Source: Canna indica
Taxonomy: Eukaryota > Streptophyta > Magnoliopsida > Zingiberales > Cannaceae
Length of the DNA: 64,000 nt
Reading direction: 5' to 3'
Assembly: GCA_034359265.1 (NCBI GenBank)
Contig: CP136898.1
Location: 51,201,501-51,265,500, forward strand
Both the position numbers and the translations under genes were made by a program. The notes below the pieces were generated by a model. The model was not told where the DNA came from, did not search any database, and worked only from the letters and a program-made list of their open reading frames with translations. Shown here piece after piece: positions 22,901 through 32,457 of the stretch (position 1 is the stretch's first letter; every line of letters begins with the position of its first letter).

Positions 22901-25900
22901 CACTTTTTTTAAGTAATCATCACTCTTGTAACTTTCAATCTCTAATTAGTATTTTGATATGGTATTGGTACTTGTAACATTATTATTGCACTCTTGTAAT
23001 TTTCAAGAAAATGGTAGTTGTGCAATAATGGAAATTAGTAGACTTGCTCTATATATAGATGGAAGATAATAGAGATCATAGTATAATTGTTCATTGTGAA
23101 TTGATATATGCCTGGTTTGAGCCTTTGAGGTATGCCTAGTTAAATTTTTTTTCTTAAGTCTTGTAGCAAATAATTTCAAATACATATGTTGGTTTTGAAT
23201 GCATGCAGGATGAGTCACCCACCAAATAATTTAGATGATGATGAAGTATTTGAAAATGCATTGGAAGAGTGTCTTGTAGCTATAGCTGTACGTGTCGGAA
23301 ACTATATTAGTTCTTGTTCGCTTCGCCAACCAGTACGAACATCTGCATTATCTGGTGTGACATATGTGCAAGAGCTTATGCATAGTAGAGTAAGGTGTTG
23401 TGAAAATTTACAGATGGAACCAAATCTCTTTAGAAGATTATGTGACGAATTAAAAGGGTTTGGATTAGAAGATCAAAGGATCTCTGATGAGGAAGGTGTC
23501 GCGATGTTCTTGTACATAATTGGCCACAACGAACGTGTACGGGTGGTCGCAGAGCGTTACCAACACTCAACGGAAATAGTCCACCATTGGTTTAAGAGTG
23601 TTTTAGCTGCAATAATAAGACTAGGGACACAAATAATAAAACCACGATACCCTCGGACAGTGCAACCAGAGATACAAGGTCATCCTACGTGGTATCCCTA
23701 TTTTAAGGTAATATTTAATCAATCATACTAATAATCCTTTTTTGCCCTATGATATGAGTTCTTAATTAAACTTGTTTTCCTTTATAGAATTGCATTGGTG
23801 CAATAGATGGAACCCATATTCCAGCATGTGCTCCCATCGCAAAACAAACAATGTATCGTGGTCGAAAGGGAACAAACACTCAAAATATAATGGCTGCTTG
23901 TGCCCACAACATGATGTTTACGTATGTGAAAACTGGTTGAGAGGGAACAGCCAATGACTCTCGTATATTTACAAACACTATATATGGGCCAAATTCGGAT
24001 TTTCCTATGTCGGTTCGAGGTAAAAATTGTGATAAATTATCTCTATATGGTCAACTATGATATATGCTAATATGCTTACATTCATATTTGTGTAGATGAA
24101 TTTTATGTAGTCGATGCAGGATATCCCAACATCTCTGGATTTCTAGCTCCTTATAGAGATGAACGATATCACCGTTCTGATTATCGTAGTCGAGCCCCAT
24201 CTACAAAGCGAGAATTATTCAATCAGAGGCATTCCTTGGTGCGAAATGTCATTGAACGTTGCTTTGGTTTGCTTAAAGCAAGATTTCCTATTCTAAAACA
24301 GATGCCTAATTATAAGTTGGCTAGACAAAGTAATATAATCCTTGCTTGTTGTGCGATTCATAATTTCATAATTCGACACCAACAATATGATGATTTGTTT
24401 GAAGAGTGGGCAAATAATGAAGTTAACAATGACGAAGATGAAGACCAAGGTTCGTCTAGCGCACAAGATGGTGTGGGAGAATCTTCAGACCAAAATGTGA
24501 TGCATGCAATTAGGGAGGAAATTGCAAATCAAATTTGGGCAAATCGGCGTTGAGAGATTGCCAATTGAGTTTTTATTTATAATTATGTCGCAATAATATT
24601 TTCTAAGGATGATATAATAAGCATCACTTGTGATTTTTATCTCAAATGAATTATGTCAACATAGTTTTATCTCAAATAAGCATCACTTGTGAGTTTTCAC
24701 TAACCAAACACGTTTCCACTAAAACTGCATGATGAAAACTAATACTATTTTTTATAACCAAACAAGTTTTCATTGGTTTCAATCAACTGCAACTGACACT
24801 AATTTTGCTAACCAAACACGTTTTCAGAAAATTTGTTTTCTGGATCCGAAACCAGTTTTCTGAAACCAAGTTTTTGGTTTTACTGAAACCAAACCAAAAA
24901 TTAGTTTTTGCTAACCAAACGGGCCCGTATGATTCCACTAGAAAAGAACAGGAAAAAAAAGAGAGGGCTGCCGAGTAGAAAGAGAGGAGAGAATTAAAAA
25001 AAAACTTGATGGAGGACAGGCAGCCGTCGGAGCTGAAATTTGATGGAGGGCTGGCTGGAACTGAAACCCGGTGGAGGAGGATTGCCCGGAGCAAAGAAGA
25101 AGACTCGCTGGAAGCTGGAACTGAAGAAAGAAGAAGAAGTAAGAAAAGAGAGGTGGCGGCTGAGGGAGGGTTTCGGGTGCCCTAAGTTTCTAACTTAGGG
25201 CACCCGCTATGCCTGCAGATGGCGCACACCTTGCACCGCTGCTGAGACGTGCGCCTAAGACCTTAAGGCAATATGGGATTGCCTAAAGGGCCTGCGCCAT
25301 GTGCCATGGCGCGTCATTTAAAACTATCACACGGAAAGAGATATGCATGTGTGCCAAATGCACAAAGCAGGACTCATGTTATCGCAAAGAAACTAGCACA
25401 CACTTTAAACAATAGGTTCGTTCTATTTAACTTAAATCCTGAAGGTAGATAGATAAGGTAGGTGATGGGACTGTGATACCTATTCCATATTGAACCTTTA
25501 GAGCTTCCTTCACTTCTCTCACTCCTTTTCGAGTGTGTAGCTCCCTTAGTTGAGTGAACTTTAATTATAGAACAAACATGCATGACATAAGAAGCATAAG
25601 GAGAGTTCTGACAGAATGTAGCATATGATAAGAAGCTAATAATGTAGCATATGATAAGAAGCTAATAGCTAAACAACTCAAACATAGTTCAGCTTGTATA
25701 GTGCATACTATTTACTACCAAACAAATATGCATATTCTGATATCAAAAGGTAAAACAAACCTGGCGTGTTGGAAGCATGCGCAATCTGTATTCTTCTATG
25801 TTTTTAGCTGTTAAGTCCTGTCTATATGTAAGAGCTTTGCAATCCTTTATCCTGCCTTGTAATTCTACAGTAATCTTTCCCACTCTATGTGGATCAAAAA

Positions 25901-28900
25901 CCTGAAAGTCTTTAATATATCCTGCAAAAGCACAAAATCTTTGAAAAATAAGATTTCTAATTGTGAAAACATTTACCTCATATTATTCAAAGAATACAGC
26001 AGAACTAAAGCACATACTACTATATGACATCTAGAATCATATTGTGAGGTCATCAATGGTTAATTAAAGTATCAAACAACAAGTCACTTAGTCACATGAA
26101 TAAGAGAATCCAACTATATGATCGATATTACTAGTAATCATTTTCTCATGGTTAAGCAAATGGCTCTAGGGAGACAGTCCTGCTGAAAGCACGACATTCC
26201 CATTTTTAGCATAAACTTTTTCCGTTAGCAAAAAAATACACAAACTTTCATTCTGTTACCCCGTTTAGCATGCACCGTCGTTTTTGACGGTTTTTGCTAA
26301 TGTGTCACTTAACAGTGACGCCGTGACATAAAAAAGAAGTCATGTAAAATAAATAATGTCACGTAGATTATATTATTGACTAAAATATTGATCTATCTTA
26401 TCTTTTCTCCTTCTTCCTCACCTCTTTTCTCCGACGACGGTGGCGGCACCCATTTCAAACCTTAAAATTTCGCCAATCTAGAGAGGTCGTGCAGATCTCT
26501 CCATCTGGACCTCCTCTCAGAGAGGTCGCACCAAAGAGGTGGCGGTCGGCGGAGAGGACGCGCCGCCAGAGAGGTCGCGCGATCACGCGCCGCTAGAGAG
26601 GCTCTGCCTCCTCTCCACCTCTCTAGCAAAGAGGTCGCACGCCTCTCTGCCAAAGAGGCCGCGCGTGGCAGAGACATCGCGCATGATCGCGCGGCCTCTC
26701 TGCCTCTGCCTCCGCCTCTCTGGCAGAGAGGTCGTGCGCCTCTCTGCCAGAGAGGTCGCGCGATCACGCGTGGCAGAGAGGTCGCGGCCTCTCTGCCTCC
26801 GCCTCCTCTCCGCCTCTCTGGCAGAGAGGTCGCGCGATCGCGCGTGGCAGAGAGGTCGTGCGATCACGCGCGGCCTCTCTACCTCTGCCTCCTCTCCGCT
26901 TCTCTGGCAGAGAGGTCGTGCGACCTCTCTGTCAGAGAGGCCGCGCGTGGCAGAGAGGTCGAGAGGCGGAGAGGTCGCGCCTCATCTCACCGACCTCGCA
27001 TGCAATCTCTCTGGCGGAGAGGTCTGCGACGGCGACGATGAAGAGCTTCTACCCTGCGACGACAACGAGCTCGTCCCCAGTGGAGACCTGTGGAGTGCAG
27101 TTAGCGTCAAGATTTTGAGAAGGAACACGTCATTCATAATAATAATTTTTTAATAATAAAATTAATTAAAATAATAATTTATGTAGTATAAAATTTGCCA
27201 CGTCGTCACAGTTAAGTGACACATCAGCAAAAACCGTCAAAAATGACGGTGTGCTAAATGGAGTAACGGAACGAAAGTTGGTGTATTTTTTTGCTAACGA
27301 AAAAGTTTATGCTAAAAATGTGTAAAGGTCTAAAGTTCGTATTTTTTTTGGGTATTTACTCTTTAGAATATTAAGATCATGTTTAGTCCTAAATAACAAA
27401 AGGAGGTAAAAACAAAGGTGCAACTCGCACTGATAATATAATTGTCAGGGGCGAAAAGCGCAACAACGTGCAAAGGTTCCCGGGAGCTATAGCGCGAAGC
27501 GCGCGGTTTATTGAAATAAAGCGCAAAATAAAAACATAGGTATATATTTTATAAATACACCAAAAATACCACTAGAGTCCAACTATCATAAAGAATAACA
27601 ACTAAATATTCAAAAATGATGAAGACCAAATGTATAAAAAGAAACCATGTTTATAAGATAAAATAAACCAAGCAAAACATCATGAATCAACCATAAGAGA
27701 TAAGTCTAAAAGTTAGCAAAATAAAATTTTAAAACCTCAAATTCAGATTTCAAACTCTAGAATTTCCTCAAGGCCCTAACTTTATTCATCATTGTTGAGA
27801 TTTTCATCCTCAAGGTTAATCTCATCATCCACATCAAGACCATGAGAGCAATAGACTTCACTGTCATTCTCCTCTTCCTCCTTCATATCAGTTTGGTTGG
27901 CTCTAAATTCTTCCTCCATCATTTTTTAGAATTTCTATCTACTTTCCCTCCAAAAAAAACCCTTGTCCTTCCAAGGAAAAAGACTGAAATCGAAGAAACA
28001 AAATGCCTTCAACGTACTTCAGTGTAGCGCGCTTTTTGCTGCAGATAGCGTCGTGTAGCGCGCGCTACGCTGAAGTCTACTGCGCATAGCGCAGCGAAGC
28101 GCACAAGGTGTGCTATGTGCGCTATTTGCGCTATTGACAACTATGTCTAATAATATGATACTCCGGGCCAGATCAAATACTTTAATGAACACCCATAATA
28201 TATACCTATAGAGAAAGTCGATTAGTTATAACTCAGCAAGATAATTTTGAATTACTAGCTTGTGCATAAAGTTTGTTTGATTGCAGCCTAAACATAAAAC
28301 GAAACAGCTTAGTTCAAAATAAATAAATAGGCCACAAATCTCTTCTGTCTAGAAAAACGAAAAGTATAATATTCTATAGATCTTCTATCTAATCAGTAAA
28401 TATTCCAAAACATAAGCAATCAGCAAAGAATGCAGTTATTAGTTAGAGAACTCCAATGTGCTAACTTACTAATTAGATGGAAACACTATAAATTCTAACA
28501 TCAATAGAATAGTGTGCAAAGTAGCTTGATTTACTAATTAGAAGACAATTACAACATAACAATTGTTCAAATGAAAATTTAAATCATATTAAAATGCATA
28601 TCTGCAGACTGCAGCATATTTTCTCACCATAATAGATTTTGTATATATAAAAGAAAGCAATATCACAAATTGACCGGACCCTCTCAAACAGTCAAACCAC
28701 TCCTAGTCATGCATCTTTGCAAAAGCATGTGTAATGGAGTTATCCTTTATTTTAAAATAGTTTTCCCAGGATATATCTATAAAGTCTACAATACCATTTG
28801 AGTCTATTGCTCTACAATAGTACGGGACTACGGGTAGGGAAATTTTAGCTATTAGGAGGATATTTGGAGAGTTAGGTCACTTTTGGATGGACTTTAAAAG

Positions 28901-29778
28901 ATGACAGTAGTACAATAAAGAAAATGTATAATCTCTTTTCCTCCGTACCTATTTGTTCTCCTGAGTTTAAAGAATGCCTTGATTGAAGAGACATCTTCCA
29001 AAAACAAAAGGTATACATAATTTATGCTCAACAAAGAAGGAAAATGGAAACAGGCCATGTAGAATCCTTAAAGAAGCTGACCACGACTACAAAGTCCACA
29101 CGATGCTTTAAGCTAATTCGCAATTACCAAAAATGTCGAAGAGAAATATGCACAAACAACAAGAAAAAATTTCCAAAGCAACAGGAAATTTATGCAGTAT
29201 ACCAGGTTATACACCTTTTCGTAAACACAATGCACTTTCACCAACAATGCACTTTCACCAAATGTAATATAAAAATGTTGAATTTTTTTTGTAAATATGA
29301 GGAATAAATGCTAAGAAACAAAACATGAAAGTATTCCGTAGAAGACTTGAATTGTGGTTAAAATCAGTAACAAATTGTTTTTTCCTTAAAGCGGATACTA
29401 GTAAGAAATCCTGATAACAGTGAACGATGTCAACAACAATACTAAATCTTTAACTGATATTAAAATGGGCTACTAAACGACTCAAAGTTTTAACTTAGCA
29501 AGCATCCTAAACGAAGATTCTAACAATTGTTTCGTGACTTTATGCTTCATTATCTAGTAAAATGCTAAAAAAAAACATAAAGAAATTATATGATGGTTCC
29601 CTTGATAATGAAGTCTAGAGATCTAACGCTAAGATTTAGAAAGAGCACCTTGATTTTTCATGATTTTGAGGAAGGAGATCATGACGTTGGAGATGGGCTG
29701 GAGGGTGGCGGTGGCCTTTTCTCTCCTCTCCGCGTTCACCATCGTCCGGAGCGCATCATTCAATATCCTCCGACCCAT
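13882..29778 (-). CDS. RPS15a: Ribosomal protein S15a/S8, divergent mitochondrial-type copy (3 exons)
   Basis: Three coding exons on the minus strand, 29778-29649, 25921-25761 and 13980-13882, join with GT/AG boundaries into an intact 129-residue protein beginning MGRRILNDALRTMVNAE and ending NVGGQVLGYFH. The middle exon gives DPHRVGKITVELQGR and ALTYRQDLTAKN; the last starts WGYVVISTPNGVLDHEEA. This is the eukaryotic S15a / bacterial S8 family, a small-subunit protein that binds the central domain of 16S/18S rRNA. The DPHRVG, ALTYRQD and GGQVLG..H wording is that of the divergent plant S15a copies reported to serve as mitochondrial S8, not the canonical cytosolic form. Length and termini match the family. 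Introns are 3,727 bp and 11,780 bp and full of transposons, yet frame and splice sites are clean, so it is probably expressed. Confidence 0.93.
13981..17867. other. AT-rich distal part of S15a intron 2
   Basis: Extremely AT-rich from about 14400 to 17100, with no gene. A possible Helitron-like end is treated separately at 16212-17139. Nothing else is recognised. Confidence 0.5.
16212..17139 (+). mobile_element. Possible non-autonomous Helitron
   Basis: The right end has a short GC hairpin CCCAC-TGCGGAGC-GTGGG (17111-17128) about 8 bp before CTTG, in an otherwise AT-only region, resembling the 3' hairpin of plant Helitrons. The left end TCTCTATTA at 16212 resembles a Helitron 5' end. The last four bases are not the canonical CTRR and the A/T insertion dinucleotide is not clean, so this is tentative. 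Confidence 0.3.
17868..17870. repeat. 3-bp target-site duplication of the CACTA element (GTT)
   Basis: GTT occurs immediately before CACTACTAG and again at 19212-19214 after CTAGTAGTG. A 3-bp duplication is the rule for CACTA elements. Confidence 0.8.
17886..18085. repeat. Left sub-terminal repeat array of CACTA element
   Basis: Repeated CAGCAACGGC motifs, many paired with a nearby inverse GCCGTTGCTG to form small hairpins separated by CTCGG-type loops. Confidence 0.85.
18100..18500 (-). pseudogene. Captured COBRA-like / pectin methylesterase chimera
   Basis: The minus strand first reads a COBRA-like (COBL) piece, about 18467-18272: TFCNDVYLSYVLEQREKIHP, then PADQPYAFRATATVLNHGTA and FRHRELIVSVG. 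At about 18271 it joins a pectin methylesterase piece: QDGSGNYKTISEAL, then VGDGFIGKDFEVENSAG and AEKHQAV (about 18271-18150), matching the PME domain start and its GDGFIA-D-FEN-GP-KHQAV block. The two pieces are in different frames (+1 at the junction) and the catalytic core of PME is missing, so this is a transduplicated chimera, not an enzyme. Its GC-richness contrasts with the surrounding intron and suggests both donors were GC-rich host genes. Both identities rest on motif memory. Confidence 0.75.
18501..18857. other. GC-rich low-complexity core of CACTA element
   Basis: GC-rich sequence with CGTCGTCGTCGTCGGCGTCGG-like triplet runs and purine-rich tracts. Open frames exist on both strands but encode only low-complexity protein. 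It could be 5' UTR or leader of a captured gene. Confidence 0.4.
18858..19195. repeat. Right sub-terminal repeat array of CACTA element
   Basis: At least six units of the form CAGCAACGGC-TCACTCGCCCGTTAGAAA-GCCGTTGCTGA, alternating with CTGCAACGGC variants; each unit is an imperfect hairpin of about 40 bp. Confidence 0.85.
19215..19754. other. Intron 2 sequence between two transposons
   Basis: No recognisable gene or repeat; pyrimidine- and A-rich intronic sequence. Confidence 0.4.
20186..20330 (+). repeat. Degenerate 30-39-bp tandem repeat in the Harbinger leader
   Basis: Five copies of an AGATCTGGCC-type motif flanked by TTCTTCTTCTC, starting at 20186, 20225, 20261, 20291 and 20321. It lies in what would be the 5' leader or promoter of the element. 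Confidence 0.65.
21732..22670 (+). pseudogene. Harbinger ORF1 (Myb/SANT-like DNA-binding protein)
   Basis: Starts MAGHRKPREKIETWPTNITE at 21732 and reads FKPSIWEEM before a stop at about 21869; a second frame carries NRIHRLYRNFKELINHTGVT and NKIEADETVWNSVS up to about 22028, followed by a likely intron (GT near 22029, AG near 22114). The trihelix-like W-T/IW.E/RLYR..F layout is that of the Myb-like partner of PIF/Harbinger transposases, which helps bind the ends and import the transposase. A Ser/Thr/acidic region and a C-terminal piece (22485-22667) follow. Frameshifts and stops make it a pseudogene. Confidence 0.7.
23210..24553 (+). pseudogene. Harbinger DDE transposase (DDE_Tnp_4 type)
   Basis: Three exons with good splice signals: 23210-23707, 23788-24019 and 24096-24553. 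Exon 1 holds the N-terminal helix-turn-helix-like region (VAMFLYIIGHNERVRVVAER). Exon 2 opens with NCIGAIDGTHIPA (first catalytic Asp), exon 3 has FYVVDAGYPN (second Asp) and VRNVIERCFGLLKARFPIL (catalytic Glu), so the triad is present. One TGA at 23938-23940 replaces the expected Trp before EGTANDSR, a single G-to-A change. Without that stop the frame is continuous across all three exons, so the gene looks recently inactivated. Start at 23210 (MSHPPNN) is chosen because it follows a likely acceptor TGCATGCAG. Confidence 0.85.
24927..25760. other. Intron 2 sequence next to exon 2
   Basis: Purine-rich from about 24940 to 25150, then a cluster of hairpins (separate entry), then ordinary intron sequence up to the donor site at 25760. 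No gene. Confidence 0.45.
25175..25312. repeat. Cluster of four hairpins
   Basis: A perfect 14-bp stem GGGTGCCCTAAGTT with a 3-base loop (25175-25205); GCGCAC paired with GTGCGC (about 25220-25254); AGGCAAT-ATGGG-ATTGCCT (25266-25284); GCGCCATG-TGC-CATGGCGC (25294-25312). Confidence 0.8.
25761..25921 (-). CDS. RPS15a: S15a exon 2
   Basis: 161 nt encoding GYIKDFQVFDPHRVGK through MLPTRQ. Acceptor TTTTGCAG and donor CAG/GTTTGT on the minus strand. Phase fits exon 1 (one base carried over) and exon 3. Confidence 0.95.
25922..26200. other. Start-distal part of S15a intron 1
   Basis: AT-rich intron sequence; no element recognised. Confidence 0.4.
26201..27320. mobile_element. Long-inverted-repeat element with GC-rich repetitive core
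   Basis: Arms 26201-26335 and 27185-27320 are inverted copies (CATTTTTAGCATAAACTTTT at the left end; GACGGTTTTTGCTAATGTGTC further in). The core, 26475-27020, is an irregular array of GGCAGAGAGGTCGCG and GGCCTCTCTGCC motifs in both orientations. It has no transposase. Extra sequence right of 27320 that looks terminal has no partner on the left, so the left end may be truncated. Probably a Mutator-type non-autonomous element, by analogy with 1-1690. Confidence 0.7.
26475..27020. repeat. GC-rich AGAGAGGTCG array
   Basis: More than twenty copies of the AGAGAGGTCG / CCTCTCTG motif pair, interspersed with CGCGATCGCGCG-like palindromes. Overlapping open frames on both strands are a by-product of the repeat. 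Confidence 0.8.
27442..28140. mobile_element. hAT-like non-autonomous element with AGCGC-rich ends
   Basis: Imperfect inverted ends TTGTCAGGGGCGAAAAGCGC and, inverted from the right, TTGTCAATAGCGCAAATAGC. Both termini are rich in AGCGC / GCGCT motifs. The centre carries a short minus-strand acidic frame (27922-27782, from MMEEEFRANQTDMKEEEEN), resembling the acidic tail that precedes the stop of some plant hAT transposases. No transposase core remains. Confidence 0.5.
28141..29648. other. Start-proximal part of S15a intron 1
   Basis: AT-rich intron sequence without recognisable genes or repeats. Confidence 0.45.
29649..29778 (-). CDS. RPS15a: S15a exon 1 (start codon)
   Basis: ATG at 29778-29776, frame MGRRILNDALRTMVNAE to KIMKNQ, donor CAAG/GTGCTC at 29649/29648. 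A possible 5'-UTR intron (29784-29947, donor GGTAAGT on the minus strand) lies just upstream. Confidence 0.93.
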
Positions 29779-30200
29779 GGCTTCTAACGAATAAAAAAAA
29801 AGAGAGAGAGCTGAGGGAAAAGAGGACGGTAGGGTTTAAGGTTCCATTAGTTGGGGAAAAGAGGAAGGAGAATGGAAAGGAGAAGGACAATACGAAGGAG
29901 GAGGATGAGGAGAAGAGATAGAGGAAGAAGGAGAAGACGAGACTTACCACCACCCAGAGGAGAGGCAGCAGAAGATTTCGCCGCCTCGATGAAATCGCGG
30001 TGTCGGGAGAATACGGGAGAACGCGAAGTCTTAGGTCACACGGTTCAATCCGTTGATTCCAAATACCAGCCCACATCCGGAAAACCCATATGGCCATGGA
30101 TCCGCCTCGAACCGAAATTGATCCGTTCTTGTCCGCTCGCTTTTTAATTCCGACGCCCGAAAGATAGGATTTGTCCGCGCTTGGTATTGAAAACCAACAT
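29779..30200 (-). promoter_or_regulatory. S15a 5' UTR and promoter region
   Basis: The minus strand carries a telo box AAACCCTA (29837-29830) and a site II element TGGGCT (30073-30068), the pair typical of plant ribosomal-protein and translation-gene promoters. A CT-rich leader lies close to the ATG. The available promoter is short because a LINE begins at about 30215. Confidence 0.6.
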
Positions 30201-30225
30201 GCTTGTCGACTGCAGCTGACCAACA

Positions 30226-31347
30226 ATGGACACCCCTAGCCGAGTCCAAGCTCGGGTGCGTGCTATTGAAGATATTTCGGACTTCATTCAAGTGGATGCG
30301 GAGGATTGTAGCTTCCAAATCGCTGTCGTTATTGCTGGGCAGCAAGCGTTTTATCACCCCGAGCTACCTCCTGCTGACGATCCTCTTCAGCCGCCTACTC
30401 CTCCCCATCCTGAAGATGACGCTGCTCGTGATGGTGATGCTGCGAATTCTGAGCTCGATCCGGTGGAAGAAGAACCGATGGGGGACTCTAGCGATGTAGC
30501 GGATCTGTCGGGTTATCAGACCGTAGGGATGGGGCGTCACCATGCCTCGCGTTCTCCCCTTCTGGGGTCTCCATCTGCTCCCTCTCTGCTTCAGGCTCGT
30601 GTTTCGGTGCCCTCAAGGGTTTGGAGGGTGGAATGGCTTGCGAAGGTTGCCGACGTTCTTCGCTAGTCCGGTGATCCATTTCCTCCGGCTACTCCAATGG
30701 GATCTGTTTGCGCCAGCCCTATTTTGGCAAGCATCCATGTCGCCCTTGAGCAGGCTACTACGCCTTCCTATTCTGGGATGGAGCAGGGGCTGATGTGGGG
30801 CAGCCCTTCTGGTTGGGTCGACGGCTGTGATGGGATTCGTCTTGATCCTTTGCTGGCTTCTCGGCTTCTTGCTAGCTTTTGGTATGAAGTTTTTTGCTCG
30901 ACGTCTCTACATGCTGTAAGACCGCTTATTTTAGTCTCCTTCTTGCCTCCGCCAACGGGTATCTTTTCAAATGAGGCTTTACATTTTATGGTCACGGATT
31001 TGGGCAGCTGTTCCTTCCCAGGTTCGGATCCTTGGTTGGTTTCGATTAATACCCGTTTGGCTCCAAACTCAGAGGACTTATTTGCATCACTTCTAGACCT
31101 CTCAACTGGTGGGCCGACTGGGCTTAATTGTGTTGCTCCCTTATCTGGTGGTTCTCGTTTCATTGATGACGTGGCCTCTTCGTTGACCAAAGGCTCTCTT
31201 CCTTATGATGGGGTACCTGATGACCTTTTCTTTGTAGTCGGTCTTACTCATGAAGTTGTCACTTTTGAAGACTCCTTACTTGACCCCATTTCGGCTGCTC
31301 CTGCGGCTAATATCATCTCGCCGTGTGATGTGTTTAAAGATACTTGA
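30226..31347 (+). pseudogene. LINE ORF1, C-terminal part
   Basis: Two open blocks in one frame, 30226-30663 and 30670-31347, separated by a single TAG (30664-30666). The first begins MDTPSRVQARVRAIEDISDF, the second includes MGSVCASPILASIHVALEQ. The acidic/Pro-rich linker and later domain suit the region that follows the zinc knuckle in plant L1 ORF1, but no knuckle is present, consistent with 5' truncation. Assignment rests mainly on position upstream of the endonuclease. Confidence 0.55.
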
Positions 31348-31702
31348 TCTCTTGGCTGCCCCCCTTCGGGCGGTCCGATCACTATCCGTAGAAGCAGCCG
31401 TTTAGCTTCCAAAAACCAATGCCATTCTTTATTAACGGCTAAACAGCGCAAAGCTACTCTCTTGGTTGGAAACAAGTTTTCTACTCCTTCTGTGCCCGAC
31501 CTCTCGGGCAATTGTGGGTCTTGTACCGATGATGTGGTCTGTTGCTTGAACAACGAAGTGATCGCCTCTATTGCTAATCTGGGCTTTACTCTATCTAGAC
31601 TGCCTGCTGATATCTTGAAGGCCGTGTCTCCGCTGGAAGCATGTTGCCACCCCTAGGTATTTTTGTTGCTTTCGGTATTTGTGGTGTTGCTTTTAGTTTC
31701 TT

Positions 31703-32457
31703 ATGTCTGCTTTAATTTTTAATGCTGTCTTTTGGAATGTCCGTGGCCTCAATCGTCTCAGGAAAAGGTACATGGCCAAGCAGCTCCTTCGTGAAGAATC
31801 TTGTAGTGTAGTTCTTCTTTGTGAGACTAAGTTATCTCAAATCTCTAGTCACCTTGTCAAACAAAATTCCGATTTTAGAAGTAGTGCTTTTGGCAATTAC
31901 ATTGCTGTTAATTCCCCTAGCTTGTCTGGCGGTTTACTTATGATTTGGAATCCTGCACTTGGACCTGTGTTTCCTTCAACACTAGTGAACATTTTATTAC
32001 TGTCAACTTAATGTCTATTAAGGATGGCTGTGTGTTGACTTTTACGGGCACTTATGGGCATCCTCAAAGGAATGAAAGTCGTTCATTCATTCATAGCCTC
32101 TATCATATCATTAATGGTGTTTCTGACCTTCATATCATAGGTGGCAATTTCAATTTGACCAAGGGGAACTTTGAGAGGCTTAATTGTTCTGGAGCTGCTA
32201 GGGATTCCAGATTATTTTCAAAGTTCATCGCTGATTCCGATTTAATTGATATTCAAACTTTTGGGACAACATTCACCTCGACGAACAATCAAAACCCTCC
32301 GACTTTTGCAAAGCTGGACCGTATCCTCATCAGCCCAAACCTGATCAACAAATTGCCTCTGTTAAGAATCTTAGGTGGCTCTCGACGGTTATCGGACCAT
32401 ACCCCTCTCATTATCAACTCTAGGCACAATAGTCCTAAGATGGACAAGCCCTTTTGA
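31703..32457 (+). pseudogene. LINE AP-like endonuclease
   Basis: Starts MSALIFNAVFWNVRGLNR; shows WNVRGLN, VVLLCETKL, then after a frameshift near 31945-32010 the DLHIIGGNFNLTKG block (32120-32166), KLDRILISPNL and LSDHTPLII. In active enzymes the block is GGDFN; here the codon at 32146-32148 is AAT (Asn), one G-to-A step from Asp, which would abolish catalysis. Confidence 0.8.

Larger units (their letters stand above)
19755..24926 (+). mobile_element. PIF/Harbinger DNA transposon, decayed
   Basis: Terminal inverted repeats: GGGCCTGTTTGGTTAACGAA at 19755 and, inverted, GGGCCCGTTTGGTTAGCAAA ending at 24926. Flanking triplets GCA / GTA could be a mutated 3-bp duplication. Inside are the two genes expected of this superfamily: a Myb/SANT-like ORF (21732 to about 22670) and a DDE transposase (23210-24553). 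Both are on the plus strand, opposite to the host gene in whose intron the element lies. Both are broken. Confidence 0.9.

Noticed and set aside
26539..27153. 204-codon plus-strand open frame in the GC-rich array
   Set aside because: It is repeats of the AGAGAGGTCG motif read through; open frames exist on both strands and in several frames, with no protein-like composition.
29756..30226. 156-codon minus-strand open frame upstream of S15a
   Set aside because: It overlaps the 5' UTR and promoter, has low-complexity Ser/Phe/Leu runs from CT-rich DNA and no family resemblance.
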